NCBI RefSeq assembly: GCF_016907845.1 | Contig: NZ_JAFBCS010000001.1 | Location: 1,984,001-2,048,000, forward strand | DNA: 64,000 nucleotides | Direction of reading: 5' to 3' | Source: Arcanobacterium pluranimalium | Lineage (GTDB): Bacteria > Actinomycetota > Actinomycetes > Actinomycetales > Actinomycetaceae | Part shown: positions 56,029 through 64,000 of the stretch, in pieces | How positions within the stretch are numbered: the stretch's first letter is position 1 | How the letters are laid out: the number at the start of each line of letters is the position of its first letter | Position numbers and translations under genes: made by a program | The notes under the pieces: generated by a model | What the model was told of the DNA's origin: nothing | Seen by the model: only the letters and a program-made list of their open reading frames with translations | Database searches by the model: none

Positions 56029-57315
56029 TCACGCCTTCGGCACCACCTTGGTTAAAGCGGTGATGAGCTTATCCATCCAATCACCGTCTCGACGATCGTA
56101 GGTGTCAGACAGCAGCTTCATAACCAGTTTCATGAGCGTTGGCCGAGGTAGACCGTATTTTACGCAGATGTGCATAACCTCTGGACGTTCAATAAGCGCC
56201 GCGAAAACGCGACCCAAGGTGTAATATCCGCCAAGTTCGTCACGAATTTCTTTCGGATATTCCAACATCACGCGATCCTGCTGACGCAAGCTGCCCCGGC
56301 CCAGCGCTTGAGCAATATGCTCAGCCAAGATACGACCCGATGCGAGTGCGTAGGCGATACCTTCACCATTGAAAGGAGAAACCATTCCCCCGGCGTCGCC
56401 AATTAAAGCGAGGCCATTGGCGTAGTGAGGCTTACGATTGAACGCCATCGGCAATGCAGCCGAACGCAGTGGTCCGCGCTGATTTTCTTCGGTGAAACCC
56501 CACTCTTGCGGAACGTTCTTCATCCACATTTGGAAAACTTTTTTATAGTCAACGCCCGTCGGTTTTGCAGTGGAAGAAAGCGATCCTAATCCCACGTTGA
56601 CGAGCCCGTCACCGACAGCGAATACCCAACCATAACCAGGTAGAAGATCAGATTCGCCCGCCTTTCCTGACCACAGTTCGAGGTGGGATTCCATCATGGT
56701 GGTACTTGCAAGCGGGGATTCAAAATAAGTGCGAACAGCAACTCCCATTGGGCGGTTCATAATTTTTTCTCTGCCGACGGCGGTTGCAATACGTGCAGAA
56801 ACACCACCGGCGTCGATCACAAAGCGAGCTCCGATGCTAAACTCCTCGGCTCGCCCACCTTCGGTAGTGTGCCGCGCTTTCACCCCGATTACGCGGCCGG
56901 AACGCTCATCGATGACGGGCGCTGTAACAGTGACGCCCTGGCGCAATTCAACGCCTGAGTTCTTCGTTGCAAAAGTGATGAGTTTGTGATCGAAATCTTT
57001 CCGAGCACGAGCAGTACCGTAGTTCGGTTGCGAGGCTAGATCTGGCCAAGGCACTTCGATTGTGTGGCCACCGCCGTAAGCTCGAACACCGTAATTTCGC
57101 ACCCAGCCTTCATTTTCAGGAATGGCAAATCCCATGCGAATAAGTTCTGAAACGGCTCGTGGCGTCAATCCATCTCCGCAAATTTTATCGCGCGGAAAAG
57201 TTGATTTTTCTAGTACGAGCACGTGAAGTCCATACTGTCCAAGATAGTGTGCTGCTGCCGAGCCGGCCGGGCCTGCACCCACAATCACAACGTCCGCTTC
57301 CTCAGCGAAACTCAT
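56029..57315 (-). CDS. Geranylgeranyl reductase family FAD-dependent oxidoreductase (menaquinone reductase-like)
   Basis: A 428-residue flavoprotein with the dinucleotide-binding VVIVGAGPAGSAAAHYLGQYG, the PRDKICGDGLTPRAV signature of the geranylgeranyl reductase family, and a second FAD motif GLALIGDAGGMVSPFNGEGI. In actinobacteria such enzymes (MenJ type) saturate one isoprene unit of menaquinone; the position between menG and the nuo operon supports that. The ATG at 57315 has GGTGA upstream. A short dyad ACTTCC-TGA-GGAAGT (57367-57381) lies in its upstream region. Confidence 0.86.
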   Translation of the reverse strand: MSFAEEADVVIVGAGPAGSAAAHYLGQYGLHVLVLEKSTFPRDKICGDGLTPRAVSELIRMGFAIPENEGWVRNYGVRAYGGGHTIEVPWPDLASQPNYGTARARKDFDHKLITFATKNSGVELRQGVTVTAPVIDERSGRVIGVKARHTTEGGRAEEFSIGARFVIDAGGVSARIATAVGREKIMNRPMGVAVRTYFESPLASTTMMESHLELWSGKAGESDLLPGYGWVFAVGDGLVNVGLGSLSSTAKPTGVDYKKVFQMWMKNVPQEWGFTEENQRGPLRSAALPMAFNRKPHYANGLALIGDAGGMVSPFNGEGIAYALASGRILAEHIAQALGRGSLRQQDRVMLEYPKEIRDELGGYYTLGRVFAALIERPEVMHICVKYGLPRPTLMKLVMKLLSDTYDRRDGDWMDKLITALTKVVPKA

Positions 57316-57473
57316 CGTTCACCGCTTCCAAATTGATAGCAAAATTCTGCACGCCATTTTGAACATACTTCCTGAGGAAGTCTACGTTGTTTTCAAAAGG
57401 GAATACACCTAGAAATCGCAGAATTACGAAAGAAAAATGTAACGTAATTAGGCACTTGGTCCTTAGTTAAGAA

Positions 57474-58178
57474 TTACACCGCTTTGCGTGCCCGATGGAG
57501 CGCCACAATTCCATTGGTGAGATTCTTAAACTCGACTTTCTCCCAACCAGCATCCGATATGTCTTTTGCCAGCTCATCCTGGGATGGCCAGCTTAAAATC
57601 GACTCAGCGAGGTAATCGTAGGCGGCTGCGTCAGAGGAAAAGACCTCCGAAATTACCGGCATCGCTGTGCCCAAAAAGAACTTGTAGAGTGAGTTAAATA
57701 TCGGATTGCACGGACGTGAAAATTCACATACCAGCAAAGTTCCACCCGGTTTCGTCACCCGGAGCATTTCCTCCAAAGCCACCTGCGGCTTGGACACATT
57801 GCGTAGTCCATAAGAGATCGTGGTGGCATCGAAAGAGTTGTCGTCAAAAGGCAAGTCCATCGCATCGCCTTCGACGAACGTCAAATGTGGATAGCGGCGT
57901 CGCCCCTCTTCGATCATTCCGCGCGAAAAATCACATGCGACCACGTCTGCACCACGATCGGCGTAGTGTGCAGACGACGTTCCCGTGCCCGCAGCGAGAT
58001 CCAAAATCTTCATTCCTGAGTAAATATCCAGCGCTTCCGTAGTGGTCTTGCGCCAGACATGAATCAAACCACCGGTGAGAACAGTGTTAGTGATGTCATA
58101 TTTCCGCGCAACTTCATCGAACATTTCTGAAATATCGCGTGGATTTTTTGCTAGTGTCGCTCGCTTCATATTAAGCAT
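57474..58178 (-). CDS. menG: Demethylmenaquinone methyltransferase
   Basis: Class I methyltransferase that adds the final methyl group to demethylmenaquinone. The 234-residue protein has the SAM-binding motif ILDLAAGTGTSSAHYA, the family motifs EMFDEVARKYDITNTVLTGG and YGLRNVSKPQVALEEMLRVT followed by KPGGTLLVCEFS. The ATG at 58178 is preceded by GGTGA at 5 nt. It diverges from menF with only 31 bp between them. Confidence 0.95.
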   Translation of the reverse strand: MLNMKRATLAKNPRDISEMFDEVARKYDITNTVLTGGLIHVWRKTTTEALDIYSGMKILDLAAGTGTSSAHYADRGADVVACDFSRGMIEEGRRRYPHLTFVEGDAMDLPFDDNSFDATTISYGLRNVSKPQVALEEMLRVTKPGGTLLVCEFSRPCNPIFNSLYKFFLGTAMPVISEVFSSDAAAYDYLAESILSWPSQDELAKDISDAGWEKVEFKNLTNGIVALHRARKAV

Positions 58179-58209
58179 TTAATCACCATTCGACGTAACA
58201 TCGTTATTT

Positions 58210-59622
58210 GTGTTGACGATCCCACATCTACGTTCGCAAACGACTGCATTACCCGATCTGCCCAATCTCAGATCGCTACTAACTTCGCCACGCAAGCAGC
58301 TGGCCTGGATACGGGGCGACGACGGCGTCGTCGCCGCGGGAAGTGCTGCCCAAGAAACGCACGTTCCCCAACAAGATGATGGCGCATCGAGCCGCTTCAA
58401 CCACCTCACCACCTGGTGGAACGCGACTGAACTGCAGGCGGAAATCCGCGACGAAGTACGCGCTCCCGGCACTGGACTCTTTGCATTTGGCTCATTCAGC
58501 TTTTCAACGCACTCTCCGGCAGCCTCAACTTTGATCATTCCGCAGGTACTCGTGGGACGCCGCGGCGGAAAAGCATGGCTGACCATCATTGGACCCGACG
58601 ACCGCGATGTGTTTGAAACCCTTACCCCCGAAGCTCGAGCCCTACTTGACGCAGTTCTCAAAGGTAGCGCGAGCACATTCGCTCCATTTGCAGTCGAAGC
58701 CGTAACCGAAATTCCCGATCCGCTCGAATGGCAAGCACAAGTCGAGCTGGTGACTAATAAAATTCGCGCTGGCGAAGCCGAAAAAGTGGTGCTTTCTCGC
58801 ACCCTCAATATCCGTACCGACTCAGATATTGACGAGCGGCTACTCGTCGATCGGCTCTGCGCAGCCTACCCCTCCACCTGGGTGTTTGCAGTTGACGGGC
58901 TGATTGGAGCTAGCCCCGAAATGCTTGCTGCTTCTGCTGCGATTATTGAGGACTCTGAGATCACCTCACCCCAAGATCCACGCGTCTTTGCGCGCGTTCT
59001 AGCAGGAACGCTGCCGAATCGCACCGAAAACATTGCTGGTATCGGCACCTCGGTATCTCAGCATGCAAATTCCACGAGCGAACACGATGAGCAGTCAAAA
59101 ATACTTGTGGCTTCGGAAAAAGACCAGATCGAGCACCAAGTAGCGGTCGAATCTGTGGTCAATACACTTAGCGAGGTAGGTACCGTCACTACTAGCGGAA
59201 CATTCGTCTTGGCTTTGCCTAATGTGCTACACCTAGCCACAGATGTGGTGGCTGACCTGCATAATTCTCGTTCAATCATCGACGTTGCTGGATTGCTTCA
59301 TCCCACAGCAGCGCTCGGAGGCTGCCCAAATAACACCGCTCTGAAGCTCATCGAAGATATTGAAGCTACCGATCGCGACCGCTACGGTGCGCCGGTGGGC
59401 TGGGTATCGTCGGGCAATTTCGGACAATGGTGTGTGGCTTTGCGCTGCACCAAAATTGATGCGGATCGCCAAGCCCGGGCATGGGCAGGTGGTGGAATTA
59501 TGGCAGATTCGATTCCATCGTCAGAACTAGCTGAAACCGAAGCCAAGTTCGAGCCTATTATGGGCGCATTTGATATACCGTCACTGCACGAAAGCCCCAC
59601 CTTGCGCGAAAGCGTGTTGTGA
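58210..59622 (+). CDS. menF: Isochorismate synthase
   Basis: MenF converts chorismate to isochorismate, the first committed step of menaquinone synthesis. The 470-residue protein has the chorismate-binding C-terminal half with EAEKVVLSRTLNIR, TWVFAVDGLIGASPEML, RVLAGTLPNRTEN, LLHPTAALGGCPNNTALKLI and AGGGIMADSIPSSELAETEAK. The GTG at 58210 has no ribosome-binding site; TAACAT lies 8 nt upstream, so it may be leaderless too. Its stop codon is inside a 16-bp perfect hairpin. Confidence 0.93.
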   Translation: MLTIPHLRSQTTALPDLPNLRSLLTSPRKQLAWIRGDDGVVAAGSAAQETHVPQQDDGASSRFNHLTTWWNATELQAEIRDEVRAPGTGLFAFGSFSFSTHSPAASTLIIPQVLVGRRGGKAWLTIIGPDDRDVFETLTPEARALLDAVLKGSASTFAPFAVEAVTEIPDPLEWQAQVELVTNKIRAGEAEKVVLSRTLNIRTDSDIDERLLVDRLCAAYPSTWVFAVDGLIGASPEMLAASAAIIEDSEITSPQDPRVFARVLAGTLPNRTENIAGIGTSVSQHANSTSEHDEQSKILVASEKDQIEHQVAVESVVNTLSEVGTVTTSGTFVLALPNVLHLATDVVADLHNSRSIIDVAGLLHPTAALGGCPNNTALKLIEDIEATDRDRYGAPVGWVSSGNFGQWCVALRCTKIDADRQARAWAGGGIMADSIPSSELAETEAKFEPIMGAFDIPSLHESPTLRESVL

Positions 59623-59646
59623 TCACCCCTGTGATCACAACACGCT
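59611..59646 (+). terminator. 16-bp perfect hairpin overlapping the menF stop
   Basis: AGCGTGTTGTGATCAC (59611-59626) and its exact complement (59631-59646) flank the loop CCCT. The stem includes the last three sense codons and the TGA of menF. No U-tract follows on either strand. Likely a terminator or 3'-end element between convergent menF and htrA. Confidence 0.65.
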
Positions 59647-59659
59647 CCCATGCCTAGTC

Positions 59660-59736
59660 CCGCGCATTTCTACGCGGCCTAATTCCTGTGCGGCTTATTT
59701 CTGTATAACCGACTTCTGTATGGCTTACTTCTGTGC
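59660..59736 (+). repeat. Degenerate 15-16-bp tandem repeats between menF and htrA
   Basis: Successive units are CCGCGCATTTCTACGC, GGCCTAATTCCTGTGC, GGCTTATTTCTGTAT, AACCGACTTCTGTAT and GGCTTACTTCTGTGC. The array fills the gap and runs into the last codons and stop (59725-59727) of htrA. The CTTAnTTnCTG-like core recalls the repeats after the phosphodiesterase gene and sbcC. Confidence 0.7.
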
Positions 59737-61512
59737 GTCCTGGCGAGTTGCTAAGGTGACGTCCACTTCTTGCAAATCGCCGTTACGTTCGAAAGTCAAG
59801 GTCACTTTCTCCCCCGAGCGATGCTGGCGGGTATAGCCAGTCAAGGATGCAGCTGACGTTACCGGATGCCCGTTCATAGCAGTAATAACATCGCCGACCT
59901 GCAATTTAGCTGCAGCTGCCGGTGTGCCGTTTTCCACTGACTTCACTTCGGCACCCAGTTTAGAAGTGCCCTTGTATTGGGCAACACCATCGGCAATCGA
60001 CACGCCTAAGAACGCATGCTCAGCAACTCCCTTTTCAACCAGCTGTTTCGCAATATCTTCGGCCAGGTTAATCGGTATCGCAAACCCAAGACCAATCGAG
60101 CCAGCCTGCCCGCTTCCTCCTGAAAGCGTTGCAATTGACGACGCAATGCCAATCACACGACCCTGGGCGTCAAAAATCGGACCACCCGAGTTGCCTGGAT
60201 TCACCGCCGCATCAATCTGGATTGCATTAGTCACTACTCGCGTGCGTTCACCTGTCTGTTCATTAGCGCCGGAGGTTTGAACCGGGCGATTTAATGCCGA
60301 CACGATACCCGTCGTCATCGTGGAAGAAAGACCGAGCGGATTTCCAATTGCCGCAACCGGATCGCCCACTTTCACGCGCGTAGAATCGCCCAAAGCTGCC
60401 ACCGTCAAGTCTTGAGGAATTGAGGCAAGCGTGATCACCGCCAGATCCGTAGCAGGATCCGTACCAGCCACTTTAGCTTCGATAACTCGGCCATCGGTGA
60501 GCGTTACCGTTATTTTTTCGGCACCAGCAATCACGTGATTATTGGTGAGAATATGACCCGACTTGTCAAAAATCACTCCAGAACCAGCGGCTTCGCCGCG
60601 TCGAGAGTCTGCATTAATCGCTACCACCGATGGGCCTACAGCCTCGGAGACCGCTCCCCAATCAGGCGTATCACCTTTTGCATCAACGACAGGTTTAACG
60701 TTGGGCTTACCCTCCGCCACACTCACCGGTCGCGATCCATCGTATCGCCAGGTCATAGCGCCGACGCCGATCCCACCGCCTGCGAGAGCAGCCACAACAC
60801 CTACTGCAACAAGTGCGGCCCAACCGGGATGCGATTTTTTCTTCTTCTTTTCGTTGGGCTTAGTTGTATCTGTTGCTGGAGCCTGCATCCATGCTGTTCC
60901 AAGTGGAGGAGCCGCAGTAGCTGCCTCATTTGAAGACTGAGGCGCGGCAGCAGTTGCCCCATTTGAGGGTTGCCATGCAGGTGTTGGATTCGTAGGTATC
61001 GGTGCAGGTGCGCCAGATATAGCAGACGTTCCAGCCATAGCAGATGTCGGCGCAGATGACTCGGATACAACTGGTATAGACTCAGTCGACGCTGGCACGG
61101 CTGGCACCGGCTCGGTTGGCATCGTTGGTATCGCTCCAGGAGCTGGAGCAGATTCCGCTACCGAATTATCCTGCACCGATGCGCTAGATGCCGACGTAGC
61201 TTGCGGCGCTTGTGCGGAAGTCATCTCAGTATCGCGAGCGCTGGAAGTATCGCCAGCAGTTTCAGAATTGTGCGCACCCTCGGTATCACCGTGCGAACCG
61301 TAGTTGGCAATAACGGGACGTTGTGCGACCTCGCGACGCGGCGTCGTCGGCATTGAGGAAGATACTGGAGCGGACTCGTGCGTTTGCGCTGTATCTTGCT
61401 TCACAAACGATTCTGGTTGCGCGCTCACAGCCGATTCTTCCGGCACGTTTTCCGGCTGGCTCTGTGGATTCACCTCGATAGGCTCGTCGCTATGAGTTTT
61501 CTCCTCGTTCAC
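59725..61512 (-). CDS. Trypsin-like serine protease with PDZ domain (HtrA/DegP family)
   Basis: A membrane-anchored envelope protease, 595 residues. Residues 1-220 are a low-complexity Ala/Pro/Ser/Thr-rich cytoplasmic region, followed by a Lys cluster and one membrane span (about 231-255). The extracytoplasmic protease domain has the triad His in NNHVI (H326), Asp in TDLAV (D356) and Ser in GNSGGP (S442). A PDZ domain covers about 500-590. The GTG at 61512 has AAAGGA upstream. Such proteases degrade misfolded envelope proteins. The C-terminal codons are inside a repeat array. Confidence 0.93.
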   Translation of the reverse strand: MNEEKTHSDEPIEVNPQSQPENVPEESAVSAQPESFVKQDTAQTHESAPVSSSMPTTPRREVAQRPVIANYGSHGDTEGAHNSETAGDTSSARDTEMTSAQAPQATSASSASVQDNSVAESAPAPGAIPTMPTEPVPAVPASTESIPVVSESSAPTSAMAGTSAISGAPAPIPTNPTPAWQPSNGATAAAPQSSNEAATAAPPLGTAWMQAPATDTTKPNEKKKKKSHPGWAALVAVGVVAALAGGGIGVGAMTWRYDGSRPVSVAEGKPNVKPVVDAKGDTPDWGAVSEAVGPSVVAINADSRRGEAAGSGVIFDKSGHILTNNHVIAGAEKITVTLTDGRVIEAKVAGTDPATDLAVITLASIPQDLTVAALGDSTRVKVGDPVAAIGNPLGLSSTMTTGIVSALNRPVQTSGANEQTGERTRVVTNAIQIDAAVNPGNSGGPIFDAQGRVIGIASSIATLSGGSGQAGSIGLGFAIPINLAEDIAKQLVEKGVAEHAFLGVSIADGVAQYKGTSKLGAEVKSVENGTPAAAAKLQVGDVITAMNGHPVTSAASLTGYTRQHRSGEKVTLTFERNGDLQEVDVTLATRQDAQK

Positions 61513-61702
61513 CGTAAATCCTTTCCGTTTGTTCCCTCAATGCCTCTGAGCACAAAGTTTCACTAATAGTTGCTATGCGCTTGGCAAAGAGTTGTTGTGA
61601 GCTGCGTCGTGCACAGCTCTGTTCGAACTCATGCTCTAAGCAAAACACGTTGAGCTTTGGACTACTTGGATAGTACCTGTACGTTAGCTGGGAACGTTAC
61701 GC

Positions 61703-63376
61703 TCAGAGCAAATCCAAAATCTGTTGGCGCCAAAGCAGCCGCTGCTCGCGCATATCGGACATCTCATCGCGACCCAGCTCGATCAAGAAAATCTCCAGCC
61801 CGCCTGCGAAAGCATCCATTTCGACGGTCAACGACGCCGGATCGCCGCTTGCACGCCGGAAGCTCACGCCCTGTCCCAATGCGCGCGCAAAAGCGGCAAA
61901 ATCCAGCTCTTTTGCCGTGCGAAATACGCGGTCAAAAATTTCTACGTTGCCCTGACCGTATTCGAGGGTGGCGAAAAGTGACCCACCGGCGTCGTCTACC
62001 ACCACAACCTGAAGATCAGCGCACTGACGCTGCCCACACGTGCGCACTAAAGCACCCAAATCGTGAATGAAAGTCAGATCGCCGACGACCACGCGCACTG
62101 GCTCACGGCGCGCCAAAGCAATCCCCAACGCAGTAGAAACAGTGCCGTCGATCCCAGCGAGTCCGCGATTAGCAGCGAAAACCTTGCCAGGGCAATCCGC
62201 ATAAAGATTCACCTCGCGTACGATCGACGAAGCTCCCAACACCGTTGGGAAAGCAGAACTCGAGATCGCGCGCGCAACGGCAGGAAAATCCAGCTCAAGA
62301 GGAGCGGAATATAAGAAACGCCGCGCCGCCACACTAGCGCGCTGCCACTGCTGGTACCAGTGCACATCGACGTCTAACCAGGCAGGCAGATCGGCAAAAT
62401 CAATCACTTGGGCACTATTGCCAGACACGTCGGTGTAGGTGGGAGGTTCATCAACCACAATAACTTCCACCGTCTCTCGTGAGAGCAGCTGCGATACCTC
62501 ACGAGTTAAAGTTGGGTGGCCAATGACCACCGCTCTTTCGATCTGGTCGCCCAATTTCGAGGCTAAAAGTAAGGGGTGGGCAGTAACGGCCTGTGCGATT
62601 GCCCGCAGCTGGCTCGACGGCTCGGCCAGCACCGGAATTTGACCCAACAGATCGGCAAAATCTTGCGCAGCAGATTCAGAGTCGAGAATGCGCGACGGAC
62701 CAGCGATAATAACCGTGCGTTTTTCCTGGGTGTAGTTGGTTCCGCAACTGTGGCTCAATTGGCGGGAATCTCCAGATTCGGGTGCTACTCCACAATCGGA
62801 TTCGAGGTTTTCCCACCGAGAATCTTCCATCAACGGTTCTCGAAAAGCCATATTGATGTGAACTGGGCCAGTACCACGCCCGCCCGCGTAACCGATACCC
62901 AGCGCCACTCGAATCGCGCGTTGTAGTTGATTGCGCAGCGCTTTCCGATTGGGATTATCAGTAGGAATATCGACGCTATAAAGCACAGAGCCACCGAGCA
63001 CCGCGATGTGATCCGTAGTTTGTGATGCTCTCACTCCGCGCATATCGTGTGGCCGATCCGCCGTGAGAAAAAGAATAGGCACGCCACTGTGGAGAGCTTC
63101 TTCAGCAGCAGGGTGCAAATTCGCAACAGCAGAACCAGAAGTAGTGACCACCGCCGTCGGCATATTTTGCGTACCCAAACCTAACGCAACAAAACCTGCC
63201 ACACGCTCGTCAGTCTCAACGTGCAAGTGGATAGCTCCGGCTGACTCGGCTTCAGCCAGTGCAATGGCCAACGGTGCCGAGCGCGATCCAGGGCACAACA
63301 CGAAGGTGCGAATACCGGCGCGTACTAGCGTCGCAATAGTTTCTCGCGCGGCAATAGTTGAAGAGAGCATATGCAA
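61703..63376 (-). CDS. menD: SEPHCHC synthase (2-succinyl-5-enolpyruvyl-6-hydroxy-3-cyclohexene-1-carboxylate synthase)
   Basis: MenD uses thiamine diphosphate to join 2-oxoglutarate to isochorismate in menaquinone synthesis. The 557-residue protein has FVLCPGSRSAPLAIAL, the thiamine-site ETDERVAGFVALGL, TSGSAVANLHPAAEEALHSG and the C-terminal GLAGIDGTVSTALGIA and VVGDLTFIHDLGAL. The start may be the TTG at 63376, with GGAAAA about 5 nt upstream, or the ATG at 63370. It shares substrate with Kgd. It lies downstream of menC. Confidence 0.95.
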   Translation of the reverse strand: MHMLSSTIAARETIATLVRAGIRTFVLCPGSRSAPLAIALAEAESAGAIHLHVETDERVAGFVALGLGTQNMPTAVVTTSGSAVANLHPAAEEALHSGVPILFLTADRPHDMRGVRASQTTDHIAVLGGSVLYSVDIPTDNPNRKALRNQLQRAIRVALGIGYAGGRGTGPVHINMAFREPLMEDSRWENLESDCGVAPESGDSRQLSHSCGTNYTQEKRTVIIAGPSRILDSESAAQDFADLLGQIPVLAEPSSQLRAIAQAVTAHPLLLASKLGDQIERAVVIGHPTLTREVSQLLSRETVEVIVVDEPPTYTDVSGNSAQVIDFADLPAWLDVDVHWYQQWQRASVAARRFLYSAPLELDFPAVARAISSSAFPTVLGASSIVREVNLYADCPGKVFAANRGLAGIDGTVSTALGIALARREPVRVVVGDLTFIHDLGALVRTCGQRQCADLQVVVVDDAGGSLFATLEYGQGNVEIFDRVFRTAKELDFAAFARALGQGVSFRRASGDPASLTVEMDAFAGGLEIFLIELGRDEMSDMREQRLLWRQQILDLL

Positions 63377-63507
63377 GATTTTCCGATCAGTGCCAGTAAA
63401 TACTAACTAGTGGCTCGAATTCGACAACGCGCGGATGCCAGATCCTTTACGCGCAGCTACCAAATTCATGCCTAGCGTGCAGCAAAATTTATCAAACTTT
63501 ACTTATT

Positions 63508-64000
63508 CTAAGCCCATATGATCGAGCCTTGATTGACCAAACCTTGCAAGCGCAGAATTTCCCACATTCGATTGACTCGCGCTATCCAGTCCTGGCGCAA
63601 ATCGTGAGGAACGCGCGCGGAATTCTCTTCGATCAGATCAGGCTCGACGTCACGCAAGCTCATCATCCCGTTGTGCGCAACTAACGGCTCGGATGTGACG
63701 TCCTCATGCAACAAGGAACTCGTGGCCAGTCCGCAGGCAAACGGCAGCTGTGGCAAAGCAGCAGCGAGGGCAAGACCAGCACAAAGTCCCACCGAGGACT
63801 CTAATGCAGAAGAAACCACCACCGGCATGTCCAGTTCGGCAGCCAGCTCGAGAGTAGGACGCACTCCCCCAAGTGGTTGATTCTTTAGCACGACGACGTC
63901 TGCCGCACCCATTTTCTTCACAAGAAATGGATCGCTGGCTCGGCGAATTGATTCATCTGCAGCAATCGGAACGTCGACCTTTTTACGCACATAGGCCAGA
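63508..64000 (-). CDS. menC: o-Succinylbenzoate synthase, 5' end outside window
   Basis: MenC dehydrates SHCHC to o-succinylbenzoate in menaquinone synthesis (enolase superfamily). About 163 C-terminal residues are visible: VPIAADESI with a metal-binding acid, DVVVLKNQPLGG with the catalytic lysine, and VVSSALESSVG. The N-terminal capping domain lies beyond the right edge. It precedes menD on the same strand with a 131-bp gap, consistent with a men gene group. Confidence 0.9.
   Translation of the reverse strand, partial: LAYVRKKVDVPIAADESIRRASDPFLVKKMGAADVVVLKNQPLGGVRPTLELAAELDMPVVVSSALESSVGLCAGLALAAALPQLPFACGLATSSLLHEDVTSEPLVAHNGMMSLRDVEPDLIEENSARVPHDLRQDWIARVNRMWEILRLQGLVNQGSIIWA

Noticed and set aside
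58179-58808. 209-codon minus-strand open frame
   Set aside because: It is antisense to the menF 5' half and would overlap the divergent promoter region; Ser/Arg-rich shadow translation.

Overview
This window is chromosomal DNA of an actinobacterium of moderate GC. The evidence is a multifunctional 2-oxoglutarate decarboxylase (Kgd), a SigR/RsrA-type thiol-stress pair, a bL37-like ribosomal peptide, menaquinone genes beside a 14-subunit complex I operon, an Rv3235-family gene next to secA, and several leaderless genes. Gene content and base composition suggest Actinomycetaceae (Arcanobacterium/Trueperella-like); that genus placement is inference. I saw no prophage, insertion sequence or CRISPR array. 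Almost everything is housekeeping or catabolic.

Layout. 1-4233 (minus): aspartate-family and translation genes argS, lysA and hom (hom runs off the left edge). 4370-5034: tRNA-Arg(CCG) followed by the stump of a Fic gene, an apparent small insertion/deletion scar. 5057-8521 (minus): a 2-hydroxyacid dehydrogenase, a glycerophosphodiester phosphodiesterase and a membrane-anchored M23 peptidase, with short repeat arrays between the first two. 8882-13333 (plus): kgd and a degenerate SGNH-hydrolase-like protein. 13412-14534 (minus): bL37, anti-sigma factor and ECF sigma factor. 14555-24828 (minus): a complete sialic-acid uptake and breakdown cluster (binding lipoprotein, permease, fused permease-ATPase, ATPase, NanA, NanK, NanE, NagB, NagA), with a divergent GntR/FCD regulator at 24883.

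25805-34335 (plus): DoxX-like protein, aroA, rsgA, hisN-like phosphatase, phosphoribosyltransferase, sbcD and sbcC. 34398-38796: DUF6912-like and Rv3235-like genes and secA. 38907-64000: a respiratory block with polyprenyl diphosphate synthase, nuoN to nuoA in reverse order, geranylgeranyl reductase-type enzyme, menG, menF (plus strand), htrA, menD and menC (cut by the right edge). Together the last block supplies the quinone tail, head group, methylation and side-chain reduction, plus the NADH dehydrogenase that uses the quinone.

Most notable non-gene signals: five genes whose ATG lies exactly 6 nt after a -10 hexamer without a Shine-Dalgarno (leaderless mRNAs); long perfect hairpins without U-tracts at gene ends; a pair of hairpins that would terminate secA but lie inside the coding end of the convergent gene; degenerate tandem repeats with a CTTAnTTnCTG-like core just after three stop codons; a four-copy 16-bp repeat array upstream of the dehydrogenase; and a Gly/His/Met-rich insertion in NuoG. 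I found no gene cluster that clearly represents an undescribed system; these signals are the best candidates for follow-up.
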